From assembly GCA_028223395.1 (NCBI GenBank), contig JAOIUG010000015.1, forward strand, positions 1 to 34,848: a DNA stretch of 34,848 nt, in the 5' to 3' direction. This stretch comes from Shewanella sp. (GTDB lineage: Bacteria; Pseudomonadota; Gammaproteobacteria; Enterobacterales; Shewanellaceae). Made by a program: the position numbers and the translations under genes. The notes below the pieces were generated by a model, which was not told the DNA's origin, made no database searches, and was given only the letters and a program-made list of their open reading frames with translations. Shown piece by piece: positions 25,670 to 34,113 of this stretch. Position 1 is the stretch's first letter; every line of letters begins with the position of its first letter.

Positions 25670-27715
25670 ATGCATTTTATCCGTCCTGAATGGTTTTTTG
25701 CCCTTATTCCGTTAGCTATCTTGTTATGGCTCCTTAACAAGCACCACGGTGTACGGTCAAGCTGGGATCAATACATCGCTCCTCACTTAGCCACCGTGTT
25801 ACTGAGCAACACACCACAACGCAAAAATCATAGCTTACTATATCTGACGCTAACCTGGTTTATTGCTGTCATAGCACTATCAGGGCCTGCGTTACATAAA
25901 ACAGCCTTACCAGTATATGAGTCCACTCAAGGGCGCGTCATCGCTATGGACATGTCTTTATCTATGTATGCCAATGATCTTACTCCTAATCGCCTAGCTC
26001 AATCAAAATATCGCGCCAAGGATCTAGTCGACGACATAAAAGAAGGGGAAACCGGGCTGATCGCCTACGCAGGTGATGCTTTTACCATTAGTCCATTGAC
26101 TCAAGATAAAGCCACTTTGCTTAATTTATTGCCGACATTAACGCCCGATATTATGCCCGTTAAAGGCTCAAATGTTGTTGCAGCGCTTAAACATGCAAAA
26201 ACATTACTGAGTCAAAGTGGCCATCTAGACGGCGACATTGTTTTGTTTACTGACGGCATTATCCCATCACAACTGAGTGAAGCCAAAGCCGTCTTAAAAG
26301 ATAGTCCTTATCGGTTGGCCATTTTAGCCTTTGGCAGTGAACAAGGTGCACCCATTCAATTACCTAATGGCCAGTTATTAAGAGATAATCAACAGCAAGT
26401 TGTCATTGCAAAAACGGACTTTAATTTATTGCAGTCACTCGCCGATTCTGCCCATGGCACTCTGATCGCAACCCGAACGGATGGACAAGACATTCAACAT
26501 TTAATCAAATGGCTAACGCCCTCAACTGCTACTAAAGAGAGTGATCTACATGGTGAAACATGGCAAGACTTAGGCGGCTACATTGCACTTCTATTGCTCA
26601 TTCCTGCCCTGTTCAGTTTTAGACACGGTGTCATTGGCGCGCTCGCATTAGTGTTGGTATTTCAACCATCACAACCGGTTTATGCCAATACTTGGGATGA
26701 TCTCTGGCAAACACAAAATCAACAAGCAGCAGCTGATTATCAAGCCCAACATTACGAAGCGGCTGCCGATAAGTTTGAACAAACACAATGGCAAGCCAGC
26801 GCACGTTATAAAGCGGGTCAATATGATCAAGCTTTAACAGGCTTTGAACTTGACAATTCAGCTAACGGTTTTTACAACCAAGGCAATGCATTGATGCAAT
26901 TAGGACAATATGCTGAGGCCGAAGCACGTTACCAAAAAGCGCTTGAGATCATGCCTGATCTAAAACCTGCTCAAGACAATCTTGCTCTTGCACAGCAATT
27001 GCAACAGCAGCAAGACAGCCAAGACAGCCAAGACAGCCAAGACAGCCAAGACAGCCAAGACAGCCAAGACAGCAATGAACAGCAAGATCAAGACAAAACG
27101 CAATCATCAGAAGATAAAAAGCAAAGCGGTGAGCAACACGATAGTAACCAGCACTCAGATGAGAAAAATCAACAAGACAATAAACAGCAAGATCCATCTC
27201 AACAGCAAAACGATTCACAGTCTGAGGCTAAACAGCAAGATCAGCAAGATCAGCAAGATCAGCAAGATCAGCAAGATCAGCAAGATCAGCAAGATCAGCA
27301 AGATCAGCAAGATCAGCAAGATCAGCAAGAAAATGATGCCGACTCTGACAAATCACGCAACAGTGAACCCAGTCAATCAGATAATCAGCCTCAATCTCAA
27401 CCGCAGCCAAAAAATAACGAAGCGCCCATGGAAGCACAAGCCGCAGCTGATCCTTCCCAAGATGACAGTCACGATAAAACACAAGCTGCAGCTCATCAAG
27501 TCGAACCTGATGAACAAACACCACAGGAGAGTTCTGCTTCGCAGGCAACGGTAGCTCCTACGGCGCTATCAGAGGATCCACTCCCTCCAGAAATGGAGCG
27601 AGCTTTAAAGGGGATTGCTGACGATCCTCAAGTTTTACTGCGTAACAAGATGCAGCTTGAATATCAAAAACGTCGCCATCAAGGCATTAACACCAAGGAA
27701 ACTCAACAGTGGTAA
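25670..27715 (+). CDS. VWA-TPR membrane protein with low-complexity linker (BatB/BatC-like fusion)
   Basis: A 681-residue fusion of what are separate BatB and BatC proteins elsewhere. Two N-terminal helices (7-22, 56-73) precede a VWA domain with MDMSLSMYAND (93-103) and a later FTDGI. A third hydrophobic stretch (about 301-340) leads to TPR repeats (about 378-445; FYNQGNALMQLGQYAEAEARYQKALEIMP). A long charged and glutamine-rich region of about 160 residues follows, containing seven QDS units and ten QQD units encoded by 9-bp tandem repeats. The protein ends in a conserved helical tail (PPEMERALKGIADDPQVLLRNKMQLEYQKR). In DxSxS the third position is L rather than G, which still allows metal binding. 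It probably links the ATPase complex to the envelope. Confidence 0.88.
   Translation: MHFIRPEWFFALIPLAILLWLLNKHHGVRSSWDQYIAPHLATVLLSNTPQRKNHSLLYLTLTWFIAVIALSGPALHKTALPVYESTQGRVIAMDMSLSMYANDLTPNRLAQSKYRAKDLVDDIKEGETGLIAYAGDAFTISPLTQDKATLLNLLPTLTPDIMPVKGSNVVAALKHAKTLLSQSGHLDGDIVLFTDGIIPSQLSEAKAVLKDSPYRLAILAFGSEQGAPIQLPNGQLLRDNQQQVVIAKTDFNLLQSLADSAHGTLIATRTDGQDIQHLIKWLTPSTATKESDLHGETWQDLGGYIALLLLIPALFSFRHGVIGALALVLVFQPSQPVYANTWDDLWQTQNQQAAADYQAQHYEAAADKFEQTQWQASARYKAGQYDQALTGFELDNSANGFYNQGNALMQLGQYAEAEARYQKALEIMPDLKPAQDNLALAQQLQQQQDSQDSQDSQDSQDSQDSQDSNEQQDQDKTQSSEDKKQSGEQHDSNQHSDEKNQQDNKQQDPSQQQNDSQSEAKQQDQQDQQDQQDQQDQQDQQDQQDQQDQQDQQENDADSDKSRNSEPSQSDNQPQSQPQPKNNEAPMEAQAAADPSQDDSHDKTQAAAHQVEPDEQTPQESSASQATVAPTALSEDPLPPEMERALKGIADDPQVLLRNKMQLEYQKRRHQGINTKETQQW
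27011..27073 (+). repeat. 9-bp tandem repeat (CAAGACAGC x7)
   Basis: Seven perfect copies of CAAGACAGC, encoding seven Gln-Asp-Ser units inside the VWA-TPR protein. The unit is a multiple of three, so gain or loss of copies changes protein length without breaking the frame. The perfect identity suggests recent slippage. Confidence 0.95.
27233..27330 (+). repeat. 9-bp tandem repeat (CAGCAAGAT x10 plus partial)
   Basis: Ten perfect copies of CAGCAAGAT (27233-27322) and an eight-base eleventh, encoding Gln-Gln-Asp units in the same linker as the other 9-bp array. The absence of any variation between copies points to active slippage. The array also creates long meaningless open frames on both strands. 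Confidence 0.95.
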
Positions 27716-29337
27716 TTCGAAAAGTACTGATACTGCTTACCTTCGCCGTCACTATGATCGCCCCTGCATATGCTATCACTAGCCTGCAGGCATCCGTTGA
27801 TCAAAACCCGATCATTGAAGGAAATACACTGATATTAACCGTTGTCGCTGATGATGAACTCAGTAGCAATGCGCTCAATACTTCTTCATTATTGAAAGAC
27901 TTTACTGTGGGCCGGACGAGCATTAGCCGCAGCAAGCAGATCGTCAATTTTGACGCTAGAAATGAAACCCGTTGGCAAGTCTTATTATCACCGAGAAGCC
28001 GAGGGAAATTAACGATCCCAGCGTTCAATATTGACGGAGTGAGTTCTGACCCTATCTCACTATCAGTATTAGATCGCAACAGCCAACCTCAACAGCAGCA
28101 AGATATTTTCATGCAAGCGAGCTTATCATCAGATACGGCTTATGTCGGGCAAATGCTCACCTATCGCGTAAAACTTTACCTTGCTCTAGAGCTTCAACGT
28201 GGCGTCCTTAATGCGCCCACATTAGAAGGCGCGCAGATCAAGCAGCTCGGCGATGACAAAGACAGCAGCGAGATCCTCAACGGCAAACGTTATCGTGTTA
28301 TCGAGCGCACATATGCCATTGTTGCCGATCAACCCGGTGAGCTAACAATCGATGGCGCGAGTTTCTCTGGCGATGTTGTCATGCAAGGCAGGCGTAACGG
28401 TGGTATGTTTTCTTTCAACGAAAGTAAACCCACTCAAACTCAGGCCGCTAAATCTGTGGTATTGATCAACCCCGAACCTATTGATTATAAGGGCCATTGG
28501 TTAGTCTCAGATCTGGTCATGTTAAAAGAAGATTGGCCAAGCACACCTGTTGAGTACAAAGTTGGTGATCCTATCACACGCACGATAAGCTTACTCGCGT
28601 CTAATACTGATGAAACCAGTTTGCCCGATCTGACGTTATCGCTACCTGAAACACTGAAGTCTTATCCCGAAAAGCCCCAGAGAACGTCATTTGTTCGTGA
28701 TAAACAAATGGTCTCACAATTAACCCAAACAACCGCGATTGTCGCTACTCAGCCAGGTACTTACACTTTACCTAAAATCAAAGTGCCATGGTGGAACCCA
28801 CACCTCAAGCAACAACAGTTTGCCACACTGCCTGCACGCACGATTGTCGTCAAAGCAGCAGCTAACGCTGTGTTGCCCATCGTTTCTCCCAAGGCCCCAC
28901 AACAAGACAATGCTGGTTATTGGCCGTGGATAAGTGCATTTTTTGCCTGTTTATGGCTATTCACATTGTGGCTTTGGCTCAATGCTCGCAAACAACCACG
29001 CGTCAATGAGGCAATCATTAAAACAGCCTTAACTACGCCATCAATCAGTTCTCGTCAAGCACTTGAACAGGCCTGTAAACTTAAAGATCCTACCTCAGCC
29101 ATCAATGCTTTAATTACATATTTTTCAGAGATTTACGGCAAACCAATGAGTTTGCAAACGATAAGTCAATTATCAGAACCACTCTCCAGCGCCATCAACA
29201 CGTTGCAACAGTCTGCCTACAGCCAAAATCGTACAGACGTTGATTACCCGCAGCTATTAGCTCTGGCGCTGTCGGTTAACATACACAGCAGTAAGGCGGT
29301 CTCTTCTTCTCTGGCCCCTTTAAACCCAAAGTCTTAA
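27709..29337 (+). CDS. BatD family protein
   Basis: A 542-residue BatD-like protein with a signal peptide (MVIRKVLILLTFAVTMIAPAYA). A large periplasmic beta-rich region follows, with DQNPIIEGNTLILTVVADDE at its start and AYVGQMLTYRVKLYL marking a second Ig-like unit. One transmembrane helix at about 403-424 (YWPWISAFFACLWLFTLWLWL) is followed by a cytosolic tail of about 115 residues. BatD is the periplasmic arm of MoxR/Bat operons; its ligand is unknown. It starts at GTG 27709, overlapping the end of the VWA-TPR gene by seven bases, with AAGGA about ten bases upstream; there is no earlier ATG in frame. It is the last gene of the operon. Confidence 0.87.
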   Translation: MVIRKVLILLTFAVTMIAPAYAITSLQASVDQNPIIEGNTLILTVVADDELSSNALNTSSLLKDFTVGRTSISRSKQIVNFDARNETRWQVLLSPRSRGKLTIPAFNIDGVSSDPISLSVLDRNSQPQQQQDIFMQASLSSDTAYVGQMLTYRVKLYLALELQRGVLNAPTLEGAQIKQLGDDKDSSEILNGKRYRVIERTYAIVADQPGELTIDGASFSGDVVMQGRRNGGMFSFNESKPTQTQAAKSVVLINPEPIDYKGHWLVSDLVMLKEDWPSTPVEYKVGDPITRTISLLASNTDETSLPDLTLSLPETLKSYPEKPQRTSFVRDKQMVSQLTQTTAIVATQPGTYTLPKIKVPWWNPHLKQQQFATLPARTIVVKAAANAVLPIVSPKAPQQDNAGYWPWISAFFACLWLFTLWLWLNARKQPRVNEAIIKTALTTPSISSRQALEQACKLKDPTSAINALITYFSEIYGKPMSLQTISQLSEPLSSAINTLQQSAYSQNRTDVDYPQLLALALSVNIHSSKAVSSSLAPLNPKS

Positions 29338-29351
29338 CCACCTGTGAACCT

Positions 29352-29384
29352 AAAACACCCGCATAATGAGTATGAGGGTGTTTT
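29352..29384 (+). terminator. Possible terminator after the moxR-bat operon
   Basis: AAAACACCC and GGGTGTTTT form a 9-bp stem around a 15-base loop that contains a further CAT/ATG pairing. The downstream T run is only the four Ts of the arm before it turns GC-rich (CGCGGC), so termination may be incomplete and some read-through into the sigma factor gene is possible. Confidence 0.5.
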
Positions 29385-29509
29385 CGCGGCAGACTACTTT
29401 TTATTGACATCGTACCGCATGCATTCACCTTTTAGTGTGGATATATCGTGACATTGCCTGCAGAACAGAGGTAGGCTGTTGCTCACTAATTCAGTTAGAA
29501 ATAATAAAA

Positions 29510-30073
29510 ATGTTTGAGCATTGGCGAAATAAAAAATCTAACTCCGCGGTCTCTTTAGACATGGTTAGTAAACAAAGACGATACGATAGCCTTGTCAGGG
29601 CACTTCACGCCGATATATACCGGTATGCCTATTGGCTATGCGGTGATAAACATATTGCTGAAGATATCACGCAAGAGACCTTTTTACGCGCATGGCGTTC
29701 ACTTGATTCGTTAAAAGATGAAAAAGCGGCAAAATCTTGGTTGATCACGATCCTTCGTCGTGAAAACGCCCGTCGATTTGAGCGAAAACAATTTAACTAT
29801 TCAGATGTCGAACAAGAATTTATCGAAGATACATTCTCCGGCAGTAACGAAGAACATGCTGAGCAGTATTTGCTCCAAAAACGGATCTCAACATTAGAAT
29901 TAGAGTACCGCGAACCCTTACTGTTACAAGTGATTGGTGGTTTTAGTGGTGATGAAATTGCTAAAATATTGGATCTTAATAGAAATACAGTTATGACACG
30001 CCTATTTAGAGCAAGAAATCAATTGAAAGACATACTTGAAAAACCGACGTTCAGAGGCCAATCTAATGGATGA
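29510..30073 (+). CDS. ECF-type RNA polymerase sigma factor
   Basis: A 187-residue group IV sigma factor. Region 2 (about 28-95) carries ADIYRYAYWLCGDKHIAEDITQETFLRAWRSL, with the core-binding and -10 recognition pattern. Region 4 (about 123-178) ends in the helix-turn-helix FSGDEIAKILDLNRNTVMTRLFRAR. Regions 1 and 3 are absent, as expected for ECF factors. I chose ATG 29510 (MFEHWRNKK); the frame stays open back to a GTG at 29435, but that leader looks non-coding, and ATG 29561 is a shorter option. It overlaps the downstream DUF3379 gene by eight bases, implying coupled synthesis. The regulon is not visible here. Confidence 0.88.
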   Translation: MFEHWRNKKSNSAVSLDMVSKQRRYDSLVRALHADIYRYAYWLCGDKHIAEDITQETFLRAWRSLDSLKDEKAAKSWLITILRRENARRFERKQFNYSDVEQEFIEDTFSGSNEEHAEQYLLQKRISTLELEYREPLLLQVIGGFSGDEIAKILDLNRNTVMTRLFRARNQLKDILEKPTFRGQSNG

Positions 30074-30770
30074 ACTTACATTTCGCCGCCAAGCATATGG
30101 TGAGCCAAATAATCAAGACCCCGAGTTCCTTCAGGCAACTCACACTTCTGCCGAACGTGAAGCGTTAGTCAACGATTTAAAGCACCTAGATAGCAAAATC
30201 GAAAATGCACTTCATATCGATGTTCCTAATGACTTGGCTGATAAATTATTGTTACGCCAACAGCTGCAACAACACAATCAGCAGCGGCGCAAAACAGGCT
30301 TTAGCTTTGCAATGGTAGCTTCGGTGGCATTTTTAGCCGGCATGACATTCACCTTACTCAGAAGCGGTCCTGTTGACCTAAGCCAACATGCACTGGCGCA
30401 TATATATCATGAAGATAAAGCGTTACAGCTAGATGAAAACGTGCCTTATCAAGATGTTAACTTTCAACTTGCTTCGCTCAACAGTAATACAGAAATGAGA
30501 TTTACGCAGCAGCCTGGTAAAGTGTTTTACAGCACTTACTGTGATTTCCAAGGCGTGCAGGCACTACATCTTGTCATGCAAGGAGAAAGCGGAAAAGTCA
30601 CCTTATTTATTGTACCGCTAGAAGAGCGAATGGTGTTAGAAGAAGCATTTGCTGACAACAAATATAAAGGCATTGGCTTTCAGACTGACAATGCTTACAT
30701 GCTGTTAGTCGGCGAGAAAAGCAGCGATCTTAACTTCGTCAAGAACGAAATAACACAAACATTCATTTAA
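30066..30770 (+). CDS. DUF3379 membrane protein, candidate anti-sigma factor
   Basis: A 234-residue protein with a cytosolic N-terminal part (1-76) rich in charged residues, one transmembrane helix (about 77-98, GFSFAMVASVAFLAGMTFTLL) and a periplasmic domain of about 135 residues. This architecture and its coupling to an ECF sigma gene suggest a membrane anti-sigma factor. The HxxxCxxC zinc motif of the common ZAS class is absent, so the function is inferred from context. The start is ATG 30066 with AGAGG eight bases upstream; the longer frame from 30036 lies wholly inside the sigma gene. Confidence 0.8.
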   Translation: MDELTFRRQAYGEPNNQDPEFLQATHTSAEREALVNDLKHLDSKIENALHIDVPNDLADKLLLRQQLQQHNQQRRKTGFSFAMVASVAFLAGMTFTLLRSGPVDLSQHALAHIYHEDKALQLDENVPYQDVNFQLASLNSNTEMRFTQQPGKVFYSTYCDFQGVQALHLVMQGESGKVTLFIVPLEERMVLEEAFADNKYKGIGFQTDNAYMLLVGEKSSDLNFVKNEITQTFI

Positions 30771-30775
30771 TATGG

Positions 30776-30811
30776 GTTAGTCCGCGGCAGAATATAACTG
30801 CCGCGACCTAA
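30776..30811. terminator. Strong hairpin after the sigma/DUF3379 pair
   Basis: CGCGGCAG and CTGCCGCG form a perfect 8-bp GC-rich stem around AATATAA, extended by an outer GTTAG/CTAAC pairing across a small mismatch. No U-tract follows. It is best read as a 3'-end hairpin that may stop or protect the upstream mRNA before putP. Confidence 0.5.
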
Positions 30812-30906
30812 CGAGCTCAGTGTTATCTCTATCGTTTATTGAGCCATCACCCTAAGATCTGCTAGCATAGCGTCACAATTACCATTCATAAAAGCGTAGA
30901 TCATAC

Positions 30907-32358
30907 ATGACCATAGAATTACCTATTTTAATCACCTTTGTTGGCTACCTTGCCCTCATGATGGGAATTGGCCTTTGGGCCTATAAAGCCACTGACTCTG
31001 TTGACGATTATATTCTAGGTGGTCGTGGCATGGGCCCTGGCGTCACGGCATTGAGTGTCGGTGCATCTGATATGTCAGGCTGGTTGTTATTGGGCCTGCC
31101 CGGCGCCGTTTACCTTGGAGGTTTAGGTGAAGCATGGATCGGTTTCGGATTAGTATTTGGCGCTTGGTTAAATTGGCTATTTGTCGCTAAAAGACTCCGT
31201 GTATACACTGAATTTACTGATAATGCCCTCACACTACCTGACTTTTTCGAGAAAAGATTCGAAGATAAAAATGGCATCTTAAAGCTCGTATCCGCCGTAA
31301 CTATCTTGGTGTTTTTTACTTTTTACGCATCTTCAGGCATGGTCGGTGGCGCTATTTTATTCGAGAAAGTGTTTGGTTTAGACTACACCTTAGCCCTTAT
31401 TATCGGTTCAGCAATTATTGTAGCCTATACTTTTGTAGGCGGTTTTTTTGCGGTGAGCTGGACTGACTTTTTCCAAGGTTGTTTAATGTTAGTGGCGTTA
31501 TTAATTGTGCCCATCGCCATTTTTAGCCAACCAGAAACTCAAGCGGGACTGGATTCACTTGATCCCACAATGTTGTCACTTTTTAGTGAAAAAACCACTG
31601 TTATCGGCTTAGTATCGCTACTTGCATGGGGGCTTGGTTATTTTGGCCAACCACATATTCTATCGCGATTTATGGCTATTGGCTCTGCAAGCGACATCAC
31701 CCTCTCTCGTCGTATCGCCATGAGCTGGATGCTAGTCGCACTGTTAGGAGCATTAGCAACAGGTCTTGCTGGTACGCTTTATTTTGTCGCAGAACCATTA
31801 GAAAACCCCGAAACCGTGTTTATTCATCTTGCGCATGCCGCTTTTAATCCTTGGATAGGCGGGTTACTTATCGCGGCAATTCTCTCGGCTATCATGAGCA
31901 CTATCGACTCACAACTTCTAGTCTGTTCCAGTGTTATAACTGAAGACTTTTATAAAAAATGGTTACGCCCTCAAGCACAAAGTAAGGAGTTAATGCTAGT
32001 TGGTCGTATAGGAGTACTGGTCATTGCGGTGATCGCTGGTGTTATTGCCCTTAATCCACAAAGTAGCGTGTTAGGCCTCGTTAGTTATGCTTGGGCAGGC
32101 TTTGGCGCCGCCTTTGGACCTGTTGTGTTAATGTCGCTTTTCTGGCGTCATTACAGCCGTAATGGTGCTGTCGCGACCATTATCGTTGGTGCTGTCACTG
32201 TTGTTGTTTGGAAGCAACTCAGCGGTGGCGTTTTTGACCTTTATGAAATCCTGCCAGGCTTTATACTCGCAACAATCGCTGGTGTAATCGTCAGTAAAGT
32301 TAACGCACCATCGCCGAGAATATTGGCACAATTTACTGAGTTTGAAGCAAAACTGTAA
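30907..32358 (+). CDS. putP: Sodium/proline symporter PutP
   Basis: A 483-residue SSS-family transporter with about 13 helices, importing proline with sodium at the inner membrane. The N-terminal segment DDYILGGRGMGPGVTALSVGASDMSGWLLLGLPGAVYLGG is very close to E. coli PutP. The sodium and substrate residues D55, S57 and G58 sit at the same numbers, and NALTLPDFFEKRFEDK follows as in E. coli. AIMSTIDSQLLVCSSVITEDFYK is the conserved helix-9 region. It starts at ATG 30907 with no clear Shine-Dalgarno. No putA proline dehydrogenase is adjacent. It is followed by the palindromic terminator at 32381. Confidence 0.94.
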   Translation: MTIELPILITFVGYLALMMGIGLWAYKATDSVDDYILGGRGMGPGVTALSVGASDMSGWLLLGLPGAVYLGGLGEAWIGFGLVFGAWLNWLFVAKRLRVYTEFTDNALTLPDFFEKRFEDKNGILKLVSAVTILVFFTFYASSGMVGGAILFEKVFGLDYTLALIIGSAIIVAYTFVGGFFAVSWTDFFQGCLMLVALLIVPIAIFSQPETQAGLDSLDPTMLSLFSEKTTVIGLVSLLAWGLGYFGQPHILSRFMAIGSASDITLSRRIAMSWMLVALLGALATGLAGTLYFVAEPLENPETVFIHLAHAAFNPWIGGLLIAAILSAIMSTIDSQLLVCSSVITEDFYKKWLRPQAQSKELMLVGRIGVLVIAVIAGVIALNPQSSVLGLVSYAWAGFGAAFGPVVLMSLFWRHYSRNGAVATIIVGAVTVVVWKQLSGGVFDLYEILPGFILATIAGVIVSKVNAPSPRILAQFTEFEAKL

Positions 32359-32380
32359 ATAGACGTGTTAATTGGTTAAT

Positions 32381-32408
32381 AAAAAAGCGTACACGTGTAC
32401 GCTTTTTT
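32381..32408 (+). terminator. Perfect 28-bp palindrome: putP terminator, also FabR-operator-like
   Basis: The central AGCGTACACGTGTACGCT is flanked by six A residues in total on one side and six T residues on the other, giving a perfect palindrome. As RNA it folds into a hairpin ending in a U-tract 23 bases after the putP stop, which is a good rho-independent terminator. The same 18-bp core fits, as I remember it, the AGCGTACA-NN-TGTACGCT operator pattern of FabR, the unsaturated fatty-acid regulator, so a second role is possible. Confidence 0.75.
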
Positions 32409-32551
32409 ATTAACTTTAAAACAGACTTTCTCCGCTGAAATCCCACCTAAAATGACTCCAAGTCGTTATTAGATATAGCTTCTTTATTAAAAATCAATAT
32501 AAATAACCATTTACATAACAAATTTAACATTTATTTAGACACACTTTTTAT

Positions 32552-32568
32552 AACTGGTCGGAGTTGTT
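32552..32568 (+). promoter_or_regulatory. FadR-like operator upstream of fadL
   Basis: AACTGGTCGGAGTTGTT matches the FadR consensus AACTGGTCNGACCTGTT at all positions except two in the second half-site. It lies about 105 bases before the fadL start. fadL is a classic FadR-repressed gene in E. coli, which strengthens the call. Confidence 0.7.
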
Positions 32569-32672
32569 AGCCTGCCTTTACCTACCTAGTATTGCAGATC
32601 TAACAACTTGATTTTATCGCTAATGTAAAATTAGCATCTATAACAACAAGAGCAACAATAATCGAGATAACA

Positions 32673-34031
32673 ATGATGAAGTATTTCAATAAGACACTTA
32701 TCGCAGCATCAGTTGCTGTCGTTAGCACACAAACAATGGCAGCAGGTTTTCAACTTAATAGCCAATCAGCCACAGGGGTTGGTCGTGCTTTCGCCGGAGA
32801 TGCCGTGATTGCAGACAACGCATCAGTTCTGTCACGCAACCCCGCTGCAATGGCACTGTTTGACAAACAACAATTATCAATGGGTCTTACCTACGCAGAT
32901 GTCGAAGTGGATGTCAGTGATGTTTTCATTCGTTCACAAAACCCTCTTATTGGCGAGGTCCACTACGGTAGCGATCCCGATGCTGCTGACGCTAAACTCA
33001 TTCCTAATTTTTATTATGTTAATCCAGTGAACGATAAGTTTGCTTACGGCGTCGCACTTTTTAGCAATTTTGGTACTGGCACTGATACAGCGGCATTATC
33101 AAACCCCCAACCTATTCTAGGTGGCACAGCTAGTATCCCAGCTCCTGTAGATTTACTCGGTGAGACTGAAGTCACCACGATTAACTTAAACCTAAGTGCA
33201 TCTTACCGTATCAATGAGCATTTGAGTATTGGCGCAGGGTTAGATGTCGTTTATGGCAAAGGAACCTTAACCCGTAAAGGTGACATACCGTCACCTAGTG
33301 GACAGTTTGCCCCTATAGACTTAACGGATGTTGATGCGGATGGATATTCTGTGGGTGGGATCATTGGTGCTATGTACGAAATCAATGACAATCATCGCTT
33401 TGGCATGAGCTACCGCTTCAGTCCAGATTTTAAGGCCAGCGGTGACATTAATCTGGTAGATCCACGGGTTGGTACAGTGGCATTTGACGAGATAAACATT
33501 CCTTTGCCTGATATTTTCCAAGTGGCAGGTTTTCATCAACTCACAAACAAGTTTGCACTTCACTATACTGCACAGCTAACAACATGGGGTGATTTTCATG
33601 AGATCAGCGTTATTGACGGCAGTAGTAATGGAGCAACTATAGTCCCTAAACAAAGTTTAAAAACATATGCTTGGGATGACTCTTGGTTGTTCAGTATTGG
33701 CGGTACTTACAGCGTGAATAATGATTGGACATTGCGAGCAGGTTATATGCATGATCAAGGCGTAGTTGGAGAAGTGAGTTCCATTTCTATCCCAGATTCT
33801 GATCGTCAATGGTACACAATGGGGGCAACGTATACACTCTCACAGCATAGCAGTATTGATTTTGGTATTGCCTTTATTCGAGGTGAAGAAACGCAGTTAA
33901 CTGAACACAGCAGCGTTCTTGAAGCCTATGGACAAGCAGTTCCTCCACTAGGCAGTGAGATTGCGACAGTCCATGCAACCACGCTGTCAAATGCGACCTA
34001 TTACTCTTTGCAATATAACCATACATTCTAA
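32673..34031 (+). CDS. fadL: Long-chain fatty acid outer-membrane transporter FadL
   Basis: A 452-residue outer-membrane beta-barrel of the FadL/TodX family, which passes long-chain fatty acids inward. A signal peptide is probably cut after A23, giving a mature AGFQLNSQSATGVGRAFAGDA start as in E. coli FadL ([21 protein letters not shown]). The NPA motif that shapes the N-terminal hatch is at 56-58 (SRNPAAMALFD). The chain ends in an aromatic residue (YNHTF), the usual outer-membrane assembly signal. ATG 32673 is followed at once by a second ATG; GAG is placed well for either. A FadR-like operator upstream and a hairpin terminator downstream suggest a single-gene unit. Confidence 0.95.
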   Translation: MMKYFNKTLIAASVAVVSTQTMAAGFQLNSQSATGVGRAFAGDAVIADNASVLSRNPAAMALFDKQQLSMGLTYADVEVDVSDVFIRSQNPLIGEVHYGSDPDAADAKLIPNFYYVNPVNDKFAYGVALFSNFGTGTDTAALSNPQPILGGTASIPAPVDLLGETEVTTINLNLSASYRINEHLSIGAGLDVVYGKGTLTRKGDIPSPSGQFAPIDLTDVDADGYSVGGIIGAMYEINDNHRFGMSYRFSPDFKASGDINLVDPRVGTVAFDEINIPLPDIFQVAGFHQLTNKFALHYTAQLTTWGDFHEISVIDGSSNGATIVPKQSLKTYAWDDSWLFSIGGTYSVNNDWTLRAGYMHDQGVVGEVSSISIPDSDRQWYTMGATYTLSQHSSIDFGIAFIRGEETQLTEHSSVLEAYGQAVPPLGSEIATVHATTLSNATYYSLQYNHTF

Positions 34032-34074
34032 ATTGATTGAGAATTGTATTGCTCTAAGTCATTAGAATAATGAT

Positions 34075-34113
34075 AAACACAATAGCTGCACTTCATGCAG
34101 CTATTTTGTGTTT
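34075..34113 (+). terminator. Rho-independent terminator of fadL
   Basis: AAACACAATAGCTGCA and TGCAGCTATTTTGTGTTT form a stem of about 16 bp with a two-base bulge around a CTTCA loop, beginning 43 bases after the fadL stop. The descending arm is T-rich. Confidence 0.8.

Larger units (their letters stand above)
32359..32672 (+). other. putP-fadL intergenic region
   Basis: About 314 bases without a gene. It contains the 28-bp palindrome at 32381-32408, a FadR-like site at 32552-32568 and an AT-rich leader before fadL. No convincing small ORF is present. It must hold the fadL promoter. Confidence 0.6.

Noticed and set aside
26982..27554. Long alternative frames on both strands (TAKTAK, ISKISK, LADLAD and LGCLGC patterns)
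   Set aside because: They are shadows of the 9-bp arrays in the VWA-TPR gene, which has clear domains on both sides in the annotated frame.
29435..29509. Longer sigma-factor N terminus from GTG 29435
   Set aside because: The added 25 residues are cysteine-rich and unlike ECF sigma N termini; ATG 29510 gives a normal length.
30036..30065. Start of the DUF3379 gene at 30036
   Set aside because: It lies inside the sigma-factor coding sequence and lacks the AGAGG that precedes ATG 30066.
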